NCBI GenBank assembly: GCA_963969595.1
Contig: OZ018415.1
Coordinates: 8,246,001-8,310,000 of the forward strand
DNA: 64,000 nucleotides
From: Neckera pumila
Lineage: Eukaryota; Streptophyta; Bryopsida; Hypnales; Neckeraceae
Direction: 5' to 3'
In this document: piece after piece, positions 12,308 to 23,330 of the stretch
Layout of the letters: each line of letters begins with the position of its first letter
How positions within the stretch are numbered: the first letter of the stretch is position 1
Position numbers and translations under genes: made by a program
Notes under the pieces: generated by a model
Told to the model about the DNA's origin: nothing
Seen by the model: only the letters and a program-made list of their open reading frames with translations
Databases searched by the model: none

Positions 12308-14786
12308 AATAGTATTAGTAATAATTTATTGTGAATAAAATAATGACATATCATAAAAACACCATAAATCTATAATTATTTAATAGTTTTATATAATATC
12401 ATTTTTATATGTTTTATTAAAGCATATACAAGATTATTTAGATTATGGGTTTTTAAAGGCTAATTTCTATATAGCCACATCATTTTCCTAATCTATGTTG
12501 ATACAATCATGTTCAAATTCCTCACTACAAAATTTCTTAATATCGTCAAATGTACATTGATGAGTTGGTTGTTTTACTTGTAAAGGATAAAGGAATAAAC
12601 TACATTGAAAGTATCATAAAGAGCGGTACATCAAATCCATCAATCCACTATGATATCTAGATCCCACAACAATTAGTTGGGATCAACTTTGCAAAGAATC
12701 TAAGGGAAGTATTTCCCTCACTATGTACTAAGCATTTTATAAAATGCAAAATTCTAGATACATTTTGGGTGAACATCAAAAACAAATTAGCTTTTGAATG
12801 ATATAGGCTATCCATTCTCTTTGGAAAAAATATTGTTAAATTTTAAGAAAGTAGATTGGTTTAATTACAAAGTTATTAAACTTTGTAGAGTAGAGGATGC
12901 AAATATTTAGCTACTTCAATATAAAGATATATGTTCTTTACATTTTATTAAGAATTTAAGAAAAAACATCTTATAGGTACTAGAATAAAATTATGATACC
13001 AGATTTGATAGATTTTTAAGCTAGTACTGTAGAGAAAAAAGAAAAGAAACAAAAAACTAATCAATCTTTGTATATATAATCGCAAGTGATTAAAGTTTTT
13101 ATATTTGTTTAACTCCTAAATGCCTTAATTGACCAATTCCATTGTCATATGTAGCAAGATCATTTCTAAACTCAATTTAGCCATTCAAATTACATGCTAG
13201 CTCTAATTGTGTATATCATAGTTCAAAGACTCCCCCTTCCAACTCATAGGAAATTTTGAAGTAGCAAGAATATAGTCAAGGCTTACAATAACATCAAGCA
13301 CAACAACTCATTAAACAAAATTGATGACAAACTGCTATTGAGCTTGATTTATAATAACATTGTTCAACAAACATATACAAGATTTTCTCATTACAAAGAC
13401 TTTTACTATTAGTTTAATATGATTGTTATCTATCGATGTAATTAAGCACCCTACAATCCCTACAAAGTACATAGTAGTATTTCTTGTACATCCTTGACAA
13501 TCAATTTTAAGATGCACTATCAAGCTAAAATTAAAAAATTATTAAATTTTGGTTATTTTTACAAGTGAAACTTTATTTATTTTATATACACTTGTTGTTT
13601 TTTCAAAATTCTGGTGGAACAAAAATTGTTGTGATTTTTTTAAGTGAAAATGAATTCATGTTAATAATGTTGCATGTTGGAATAATTTGGGATTTAGACA
13701 AGAAAAGAAGGTTAAAATGAAAAATAATATGTTATAATTTAAGTTACAAAATCATATTTTAGTGTAGAAAATGCAGATGAAAAACAAACAAGATTGAGCT
13801 CTTAGTATCTTTGCATTCAAGAATACACCATTCTTAGACCTTGTCTAAATGTTACTTCAATTTGTTTAAAGTAATGTGCTCCAAAAATGTCCATCTTCTT
13901 CAAATTGATCCTATAATTAACTTTGGAATAGATATGAAGTAGTCCTTAAATTCACCTCTTCACTATTGAGTGAATTACAGATAAAATATTATTTATTGCA
14001 AGAGACAATCATTTTCCTTGCCTTCCTTGTACTCTTTACAAGTTGAAAGGGAACGGATTTAGAAAAACCTACGGTTAGAAATAGGTGCATACTACAAAAA
14101 TCTTTGAAAACTCATAACTATTTCTACAATGGTCCAAAAAAATTGAAATGACTTGTGTTAGATGTCAATTCCATTTTTCTTGCTACAAGATTTTTGATAC
14201 AAGATTTTTGATGAAAATTTTTTCTAGGAGATTTTGCAAAAAGGCAATCAGCTCTCAAATGGTTGCTTTTTTTGACAAAAAAAAGAGACGTTCAATTGCA
14301 CTCCGTCTATACGTAATGACTATTAATGAAACTACCTCAGAAATAGCTCATGACAAAATGGCATCTAGTTATCACCCAGATTCTAACACTTCACAAGAAT
14401 GATTGTGCACAGTCATCAATCCGTTTAATATTTACAATTCCATTTCAAAATGAACTGGGAACTACACATTTTTACCACAAACATAGTTGTCAAAAGAAAT
14501 GATAGTGCATGATGCATGTCAGCTTGCTCAGGTCTATACAACCCCTCTTTACACAAAACTACAGAGCATACACGCTAGCTTCCAGTAGAACTGCAGCTCC
14601 ATTGCTTTCAAGCCTCCTTGTGCTGCATGCGCCTTGCCCTCATCCTTGATTCTGAAGTGCTGATATGCCTCAGAGCAGGTGACCAACTCTTCTGATCATG
14701 CACACTGACAAACAATATAGTAATTTAGAAGATGAGGAAAATAAATTGTGTAGTCTTTGTGAATAACAATCCTAGAACCTAACCTA
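12308..14786. other. AT-rich intergenic DNA, no gene supported
   Basis: Scattered short frames include one at 14148-14402, which is Phe/Lys-rich and matches nothing I know. None shows codon structure, splice context or domain motifs. No RNA gene or clear repeat was identified. Confidence 0.45.
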
Positions 14787-15122
14787 ACAATTGTGTTTGG
14801 CACTCCTTCTGTGGGCAGGGTTGCTAAAGTATGAGCAGGGAGCGTTGAGCAATGAGCGATGAATGTTGAGCATTCAGAAATTTTTGAAGAATTTGTGGAA
14901 AATCTATAATTTCTTACCATAAGGGTTTTTGGTCCATGATTTATTTTAAAGCATAAAGCTATAGATGCACTCAAAGAGGGTGAATGGAGATGAATGGAGA
15001 TGAATGGAGTTGGATGAATTATTTTTTAGTTGGCTTTATTGAATGAAATACATTTGTTCATGACATTGGATGAAAATGAGTTTGGATGATTAATGGATGA
15101 TTGGGACTATGAAACCATTTGT
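14787..15122 (+). repeat. Dispersed repeat sharing one terminus with 33650-34005
   Basis: The interval starts near a TGTTTGGCACTCC string and carries GCTAAAGTATGAGC followed by GAGCGTTGAGCAATGAGCG. On the minus strand at 34005-33925 the same order appears as TTGTTTAGTACC, GCTAAAGTGTGAGC and GCGTTAAGCATTGAG. Both copies also contain GGATGAATGG-type short repeats (near 14980-15020 and 33655-33700). The ends resemble PIF-type termini (GTTTGG-like), but target duplications were not fixed. It is probably a MITE family. Confidence 0.4.
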
Positions 15123-16588
15123 TTTAAATAAATGTCACTTATCAAACATCTTAAATCCAAGGTTTAGGTGTTTTAAAAAAAATTAAGGACCCATGCTTAT
15201 ATGGTATTTTTAAACCATTTTAGGGTGAAGGTACCACATCTAATTAAAATTCAAAATTCTTTTTAAACATTTTTGAAATTCACCAAATTCATTTTGATGC
15301 TAACACAAATATTTACTATCTCTTATTACATGTTTGCATAGAAAAAAATACCATGTTGCTAACAGAAAGAAATAGATTAAATCCACAGAAATTTCTAATA
15401 ATTGACAACAATAACCATTAGCTCTTGAAACGGATGCTTTTTTTATTACCATTCTAAAGATCATCGAAATGCAAAATAATTTAAGAATATGATAAAGTGC
15501 AAGAATGTAGTGGCCCTTTTAGTCTCACTATATGACATTAGAAAATCAAGTAACAACAATAGTCTTTTAAACAAGATCAATTTGACCCAATGCCACATAT
15601 AAGAGAAGAATGATCACTGGCTTCACTACTATCACTATATGAAAGCCTTGGTGTCTCAACATCTGCTTCAAGGTCTAAAAATTTCTTGACAGAAGTATTG
15701 TATGAACGATGTTTGGCAACAGAAATGGGTCATGGAGCCTCTGCCATAACTGTTGCTAAAGTCTCGATGTAACATGGCAAACTCTTTGGACTAAGAACAG
15801 GCGAGAGCACCAAATGCTTGAGAAGATTGCCTCTACAAGATGCAATGATTAAATAATTAGAAACTTTGAACAAATTAAAAGACATTGCACAATAAAAAAA
15901 AATAAATACATGCCTAAAAGCATCAACAAACTTACTTACAGCAACGTCGTTTTTGAGGCCTTGTAGAAGGTTTGACAATGTCCTCGTCATCAGAATCATT
16001 CAGCACTATAGGTAAAGGCCGTTTAGTTTGAACGGTGGTAGTAGAAGTAGGAAGGATGATCAAAGATTGAAGAAGACCTTTAAAATCTCACTATCGCTCT
16101 CCAAGGCCATCAAATAATGTCCAATATTGCGGCATGCATAGATAGAGGCCCCTATTCATTGAATGCAATGTCATTAGTTGCACCAAATATATTATATACA
16201 ATGTAAAAAATACATAGTTTGAATAATAAAAAATAATGACTAATGAAAAGTACCTGTAGATGCATAACAATTCAATACCACATCACCAGGTTTTGAAGAT
16301 GCCTCGATTAGTAGCTGTACAAATACAGGGGCTTTCTCACGGGCACCTCTCCACGGAATTGTACCATTCATGAGCTGAGTTTGCAAGGAGGTGTAATTGT
16401 GGAGAAGGTCAACTTCTTCAAGATTTGTACCCGCATCACTAAGCTGTTGGTTTATAGTGATAGAAAACTTGGATACCACCGATGTTTCCTCCCATTGTCT
16501 TCGTACAAATAAGAGGATCTGAAAGTGTTGTGACTGCAAGGGATAAACAAACATGATATTTAGTATTTGACTAATACAATGTTACTAG

Positions 16589-16838
16589 CACTATACCAAA
16601 ATGTGGTAAAAAGAGCCGCAGTCAAAATTCATTGCAGTATTTTTTTTCTACAGTGCTGTACATGCTGTTGATTATTGCTGCAACTTTCTTTTTGCATTTT
16701 CTAACTCGATTTCTGGAATTCGAAGGCGTGTAATGTACCATTGGAAAGATATTAATCAACAGCATGTACAACACTGTGGAGAAAAAAAACTGCAATGAAT
16801 TTTGACTGCGGCTCTTTTTACCACATTTTGGTATAGTG
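16589..16838. mobile_element. CACTA-type foldback MITE in intron 10 of the methyltransferase pseudogene
   Basis: The 250-bp element starts CACTATACCAAAATGTGG and ends with the exact inverse. Its arms of about 85 bp are nearly identical, and both ends abut TAG (16586-16588 and 16839-16841). CACTA ends with a 3-bp target duplication are the hallmark of the En/Spm (CACTA) superfamily. It has no coding capacity and could form a strong hairpin. The near-perfect arms suggest it is younger than the decay of the host exons. Confidence 0.85.
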
Positions 16839-18459
16839 TAGAAGTTATTCAAAACATCAAAAACTACAAATGAGAAAAAATTTAGTAAAACTCACCCAAC
16901 GTTTGGATTTTTTGAAACTCGAAAGCTTCATCTCATTCACACCCATCCAAGAGTCAAATAGACGAAAACCATATGTATCGGCACGTTCAATGGTAAATTC
17001 CTTTACCTTGCTATTCTCCGGATGGAACAATAAAATTGCTCCATCATCATGAACAAACTCCGAAGCAAATTCAAAGATGGGTCAATAACCTCTTCTTGAT
17101 TCAACACGTTCCAAGCAGGAATATTAGAAGGCGGAATGGAGAGATTGGGGACCGGTAGTCCATCCGGGATATCGGCAACAATCAAATCAAAGCATGCAAT
17201 AGGGCTTACGGAGCCTCCAAGAGTTTGCACTCGGTCCCTACCAACCTTGTCAATAAAAAATGCACACCGTAAGTTAGATGTATGAATAAACTGCAATATC
17301 ATGCTAATAATTTAATGTGAAATGAAAGAAATTAATCATAACAAGGCTAGAGAATGTAGACCTTACCTTTTGGGCAAAATCAAGCATTTCATTCCATGTT
17401 GATGCATTGTCCCCCATCTTCTCCTTAATATTGAGCATTGCAGAAATTGATGATGATAGAATTAGAGTTTGAAGCTCAACACCATGTCTGTCAGGTTGAA
17501 TTGCGGATTTAGCAATGTACTCTAATAAAGCAAAGACATCTGTCGTAATAGACATGAGAGTATGAGGGCAATGAGATCAGGCCGTATCATTGACTTCCAA
17601 AGTGCTAGGAGGCACAAAAGAAGGAGTAGGTACAAAAGTTGAAGTTGGAACAGATGAATTAGGGGTGTCGTCTTTTGTGGTTGTCTCTTTTGCCGTCATC
17701 TTTGTAGCCTTCTTCTCCTTTGGCTTACACCCCTTCTTCACCGGTGCAACTTCTTCAACCTCCTCTTCATCAAGAGACTCTTCTTGTAAACTTATTTTGG
17801 GATGGTCTTTAGCAGCCTCTTTCTCAGATGCTTCAAGTGCTGGGGCAAAAATCCTTGGACACTCTAGATACCAAGGACACGCTTGGAGCTTTTGAACAGA
17901 AAATCCTCGTTGTTGAATCAAAATAAACATACAACCCTTCAAAGAAGTATCAAGCCATCCTCTAAACAATTTGGGCATGAATTTTTGCTCAATTCCACCT
18001 TTTAGAATGAGCTCTCGTTTGAAATATCTGCAATCATAGAATAAATGTGAATGTGTGACTATTACAATGACAAAGATGCACATGCATTTTTGATGATTTT
18101 GTAAAACAATTAAGATGTACAAAACCGAAGGCAACTAAAATAAAAGATATACTTGTATAGAATCCTCCTTATAACCACATTTGTGCCTTCTTGGTCTTTG
18201 AAAGGAGTAGATCGTGAATACTAAGAGTCTTTCTTGAACAACCACCAAAAAGCATGATCCCACAACACAATGCGCCATGTCTTCACATAATCTCCAATTG
18301 AATCCAACTCATCGTTGGCATTCCATTGAACTACAATACTTTCAGACTTGATGATGCTTGTGAATTTTGCTTTGGCTACTTCCTCCAACTATAAGAAAAT
18401 TCAAAATATAAGTATGAAGACATTATGAAGGCAAATTATATCATAATAGTATGGTACAA

Positions 18460-18566
18460 AACTATACTAACACGTGGTAAAAAGAACTGCAGCGTATACA
18501 ACAATGTGAAAGAAAAGACTATAATGAATTGTGACTACAGTTCTTTTTACCACACTTTGGTATGGT
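18460..18566. mobile_element. Internally deleted, degenerate copy of the same CACTA-type MITE, intron 7
   Basis: The left end ACTATACTAACACGTGGTAA and right end ACCACACTTTGGTATGG match the termini of the 16589-16838 element with several substitutions. The internal part keeps only a right-hand segment (ACAACAATGTG then AATGAATTGTGACTACAG). It is an older member of the family in another intron of the same pseudogene. Confidence 0.7.
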
Positions 18567-20420
18567 AAAAAAACTTAGAAACTTGTAAAATATAAATACT
18601 TATCATGTGAATGAAAGATAATGTTGATCACATACCTCAGCCCAAAATGAAGCTTTACAGAGTCAAGTCTCTAAAGTCGTTGTGTTGAAACCAAGGGCGG
18701 GAAATCTGAAACCCTCCCTAGAAGTCTCACTTGAGTTCCACCACTTAAGCCAACAAACCTTGTGGTTTGGTTGAACTTGGTATGTAGAAATCCTTTGAAG
18801 TTTCTCCAAGGACATCTCAGGCTTTTTGTTGGCACTGTAATGCAAGTTTATCTAAAATTGAAAAGACAAAAATATAGTAAAAATCAAGTCCAAAAATAAT
18901 CATGTAAAGAAAGAAAGCAAGTGGACATAATAATATACCTCTTCTAAAAATCCAACACCATTTTTTGGATTTGCAATAGCAGATTGTTTATCAAACTTCG
19001 TTCAAAATCCTTTGATAGCTACAGTGGCGGCTTGAGTCATGGCCTCATAGACACCCCTCAGAGTTTGTTCTTCCAATTGAGTCATCTCATAGTAAGTTTG
19101 CACAGTCACATCTGAAATAGTAGCAATTTCTTGCTGCACATGAAAAACATGAATCTGAAACTAATATAAAACAAATTTTACAAATCACAATAAAGAAATA
19201 GAAAAATTTTAAAAACAAAAAATACTCACCCAATGAAGGAATTGTATGAAGACGGAAGATGTCAATGGATACCAAGCACCTGGTAGCTTTCGGGTCTCAC
19301 ATTTCTTGTAATCCTCATCACTTAGAAGCCCCTTGAACTCTTCCAATTGCAAGTTGCCATAGGTACTCATTCTGTGCAATTGTTGAACCAAGTTGCTTTT
19401 GACATGGGAGTGCTCCGTAGACCTGCAAATATCAATGGAAACAGAATGTAAAATGAATGAATATGAAAGTATAGAATATTACAATACAATTGAAGAAGCG
19501 ATAAAATAAAATAATTTTTTTAAAAAAAACATTGGAACTCACCAATTGATGTCATTCATAGCCTCCAATAGAATGCATGTATGGCCTTCGGACACCAATA
19601 ACATACAATCAACATGCAAATGCCACTTGTGATCATAACGATGCATTCTATGGATGTAAGCATATCAAGCTGCCAATCTGTGATTGCCATCCCATACAAA
19701 AAACATGTGATTTGACAAATATGAGATGGTTGGTTCAGAACTCAACCAACGCTCAAATTGGTCATTCTTGTGTATCCAGTGTTCATCCCATGTCTCTATG
19801 ATCTCAGGTGTCACTAACTTGGAAGCTCCTTTGTCATTTGTTGTTGATACATAAAGTACACAATCACCTTGTCGATATCCATGAACAAACTCAGCCTCCA
19901 ATCGTTTCACTTGACTTTGAAGGAGAGGATGGACCAACGGAAGCCTAATCATCCTACACAAAGGAATATCCAATTGGTACCTTGAATGACCACCATTGAA
20001 GAGCATGTTGTTGATGACCGCATTGGAATCCAATTTCTGACCATTTCGCATGTCTTCTTCCACCTCATCTACCGTCTGCCCTTCAAAAAGTAGATCATCA
20101 TTTTGAATATCAATGGTGCTGTCAACCTACAAGCAACAGAAAATTGAATTCAAGTTATAATAAACATTAAGAAGTCATAGGAAATAAAAACAAATAAAAT
20201 AACAGCTATAACACTAAAACAATCATAGAAGTTATCATACAAACATAAATAGAAATGCATCTAACCTGAGGATTGCCAACCACAAGCTGAGAATCATCAT
20301 TGGTGACTAGCTCCAACCGTTCTATTTGTGGAAGCCCTCTATTGATGTCCATGAAGCTCTATTTTGAGAAAACAAGAAGAAGAATTTTTTACATCTATAT
20401 TAAAAATCAGCCTAAATATT

Positions 20421-21224
20421 AACCTCGTTAACAAGGTCACATTTTCAGCCCAAAGCAAGCATCGGCAAAATACATTTCAAACCTAAGACTGAAGTTTAGA
20501 TTCTCTAAATAGATCTTTAGAAAACCTGAAAAAGAGACCTCGTTAACGAGGTCAATTTTTCCAATGTAATTCAGCACTCCATAGCAAGAACTAAGAAGCC
20601 TAAATTTGAAATTGAAACCATATGAGTGATCTCTAAAAAAACCCTGAAAACTAACCTCGTTAACGAGGTCACATTTTGCAATCTATTTTAGCAGCCTAGA
20701 AATCAAATCGAAACTATCTTTGTCATCTCCCAAAACCGTGAAAAAGTGACCTCGTTGACGAGGTTACATTTTGCAATCTATTTTTGCAGTCTACAGAAAA
20801 AATGTGAAGCCTAAAATCAAAACTAAACTATCTTTTTCTTCTCCTAAAACCCTGAAAAGGTGACCTCGTTAACGAGGTCAGATTTTCCTATCTATTTTAG
20901 CAACCTTATGAAAAAAAGCGAACCCTACACTGGAAACTAAAAATGTCTTAGTGATTTTAGAAATCTTGGAAAAGACGAAAAGTGACCTCGTTAACGAGGT
21001 CACATTTTCCAATCTAATTCAACAATCTGTAGAAAGAATTTCAAATTATGCATCAAAATTTGAAACCGTCTTAGTAAGACTGTAAAGAACCCAAGAATTT
21101 GACCTTGTTAATGAGGTCAAGTTTCAAACCTTAAAACTGCAATCTTACGAAAATCATACATGAAAACCAAAATCGTTTGACTGATCTCCTAAATCCACGA
21201 AAAAATGACCTCGTCAACGAGGTC
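20421..21224. repeat. Tandem array of eight 18-bp palindromes, period about 115 bp, in intron 2
   Basis: GACCTCGTTAACGAGGTC or a close variant occurs at 20421, 20536, 20653, 20748, 20862, 20984, 21101 and 21207, spaced 95-122 bp. Each is followed by a short AT-rich block, often ACATTTT then CAATCTA, and later an AAACCCTGAAAA-like block just before the next palindrome. The whole unit is therefore repeated, not only the palindrome. Changes within the palindrome are often paired, or avoid the GTTAAC core. The array fills most of the intron between exons 2 and 3. It could be an intronic minisatellite or a protein-binding array. Confidence 0.9.
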
Positions 21225-22261
21225 AAGTTTATAGCCTGAAAAAGGAGTGTTCAAAAATGGCACCTCTTGAGGATCTGTAGGAACTTGAACTTCCATCGCA
21301 TCGACGCCTACAATGCTGTCGGAGACACCCTCCCCACCTTCGCCGCGCGCCTCTCCATCCTTGCGCAGCATGCCACTTTGTAACTTCATTGCGAAAACAA
21401 CCTTAAGCAAAAATACAGCAATGAAAAAGGAAGAGAACAATACCAAAGCAAACCAAAGACCAGCCCGTAGCGTCGGTCTTTGGTCTCAAAAAAAAACAAA
21501 AAAACAAACAAAGAAGAGATTGGTAGATATAGGCCAAAGTAATCTTTCAAATAAAATCTGCAATTTCAAAGATTTTTGGTTCAAGTTTTTTACACGCATA
21601 GATTATGACCTCACAAGTAACCCCAAATTTTTTCAGATTTTTTGAAGTTATGAGGAATTTTACAAAAATCCGCAAAGTCTCCTAAAAATACTTGGGCAAG
21701 ATTTGGCCGAAAATCAGCCAATTCTGAAGATTTCAAAAAAGATTCCAAGATGCTAAATTGGTTTTTAGGCCATAAAACATTCAAAAACTCTTCGATTTTT
21801 CCGTGCTATATACGGTTGGAATCATCTCCTCGAAATACATGAAATGAAATTTGGTGTTAAATTCACTTCTAACAAAAAGTATTTAACACATACACTCAAC
21901 TCCTCACAGTCTAATGGTTCTAGTCCTAGCAATGAATACATGAACTTACCAACTCTGCGCTGATTACTAGGGACATGTTCTTTTCTAGTATACTCAGTTG
22001 GCATACGTCCACTTCAATTTCATCAACAGTGCCAAGCTTGGCAATATCCATTCCTTCACTATTTTGTGTCAGACTATACTTCTGTTCAAAAGGTGCATCT
22101 TCAACCCCATCATCCTCATACGACAAGGTCCAAACAATGCTACTAATCTCACCACCATTGGATTTCTGCAAGTGTCTAAACATCTTTGATTTCTCTAGCT
22201 GTTTCTTACTAGAAAAGCAAAGTCCTGCCTTACGTCTCTTTCTATGAGAATCCTTCGGCAT

Positions 22262-22879
22262 CCCTCCAACCAAAAAAATCCAAGAAAGCAAACTCAACTT
22301 TTTCATTGGCAACATCACAATCTCTTCGATATATAGCATTCTTCAAGTCTAATGAATGTATTCTCATCCAATTCATTATAGCTTCTCAAAACAAAACATC
22401 TATTGACTATGATATAAACAGTCAATAAGATCATCCGTTCTTTGCTCAACTGCTTCATAATTACTTTTACATTAAAAAAGCCTCCATTTGGGGCCTTCTA
22501 ATCACCCTTTGATGTGAATGTGGCGTGTGAGTGTTTTGAATCCCACCCTATATTCTAACATACACAATCAAGTTCTATGAATAAATCTAAGTCCATGGGT
22601 GATTGGTTTGTAGCAAACAAGTTGCCTTCCAAGCAATGGAGCTTTTTTACCACAAAGGTGAATAACTAATAGAAGTTGGATAGAAGTTTGATTTAATTCT
22701 AGGTTGTTTCTTATCTTGACACTTTGACCCAATTATAAATGTTTTAGTTTTGTCTAGTTTGTTATTAAGTTAAGTCTGACTCAAGGATTGTATGGGTTTT
22801 AATCTAAATGCGTTTTGTTGTAATTGTAATTTTACTTTTCTTATTGAATTCAAGTTTTTATTCTATTCTCTCTTTGTTA
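22262..22879. other. Region upstream of the ParB-methyltransferase pseudogene
   Basis: This would hold the promoter of the minus-strand pseudogene. A TATATATC string lies near 22330 on the plus strand, but I cannot fix a TATA box. No other gene or element is supported. Confidence 0.35.
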
Positions 22880-23330
22880 ACCAACCTCTATCTAATTTCT
22901 ACTTTGTCTTCTACTTTGGTTAAAGAATTAAGGATTAGTTCAAGTTTTCAAGGTAATTGATAAATTTTGACGGATTTAGCAGTTCATTAAAATTTATCCT
23001 AAGTTTTTATCTATCCTTAAAGTTTAATGTTTGGTTTTCAAAAGGTCTTTACCTATTTTTACTGAAATCGTCTCACTTTCTTCTAAATTTTCTACCTTGG
23101 TTAATTTACTAGATTCAGGTTGTAAGATTCTTGGTAAATTTTGACCGATTAACGGTTCATCAAAATTTACCTTAGGTTTTTTATCCCTCTAGTTAAATTA
23201 TTTTAATTTTTTTCGTAAATTTCCTACCTTCGTTAAAGATTCAATTACTTAAAGTTAAAAAGTTTTAGTAAATTTTGACCGATTAACAATTCCTCAAAAT
23301 TTACTCTAACTTTTACCTATTCTTGAGATA
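22880..23330. repeat. Degenerate tandem repeat, about three copies of a 135-165 bp unit
   Basis: Each copy contains TAAATTTTGACCGATTAAC-like sequence followed closely by TCAAAATTTA, so an imperfect dyad recurs near 22967, 23133 and 23271. CTACCTTNGTTAA-type words precede each dyad. No coding frame is present. Confidence 0.6.

Larger units (their letters stand above)
15577..22261 (-). pseudogene. 13-exon ParB-like / DNA amino-methyltransferase pseudogene
   Basis: The reconstructed exons on the minus strand are 22261-21950, 21401-21264, 20358-20266, 20126-19543, 19422-19230, 19133-18939, 18851-18636, 18388-18153, 18027-17367, 17290-16896, 16533-16254, 16151-15936 and 15832-15577. Phases agree throughout if one base is restored in exon 10 and one in exon 12, giving about 1,258 codons. 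The N-terminus is basic (MPKDSHRKRRK). A ParB/sulfiredoxin-like domain spans about residues 230-335, with LDIPL, LEAEFVHGY and FFVWDGNHR. A Lys/Glu- and Pro/Ser/Thr-rich linker fills exon 9. The methyltransferase follows: FDLIVADIPDG (motif IV, about 912-920), GAILLFHP, KPGDVVLNCYASTG (motif I, about 1089-1102) and ACRNIGHYLMALESD. Motif IV before motif I is the beta-class order of N6-adenine/N4-cytosine methyltransferases. In-frame stops at 19667, 19004, 18665, 18223, 17579 and 15732 plus the two indels disable it. The expected role is DNA base modification in the nucleus. Confidence 0.85.

Noticed and set aside
14148..14402. 84-codon ORF as a small gene
   Set aside because: It is Phe/Lys-rich with no motif, homologous neighbour or promoter evidence, and lies in AT-rich DNA where such ORFs arise by chance.
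20421..21224. CRISPR-like array, because short palindromic repeats alternate with spacers
   Set aside because: The spacers are about 80-100 bp, related to each other and inside a plant intron. The whole unit is repeated, and there are no cas-like genes. It is an intronic minisatellite with a conserved palindrome.
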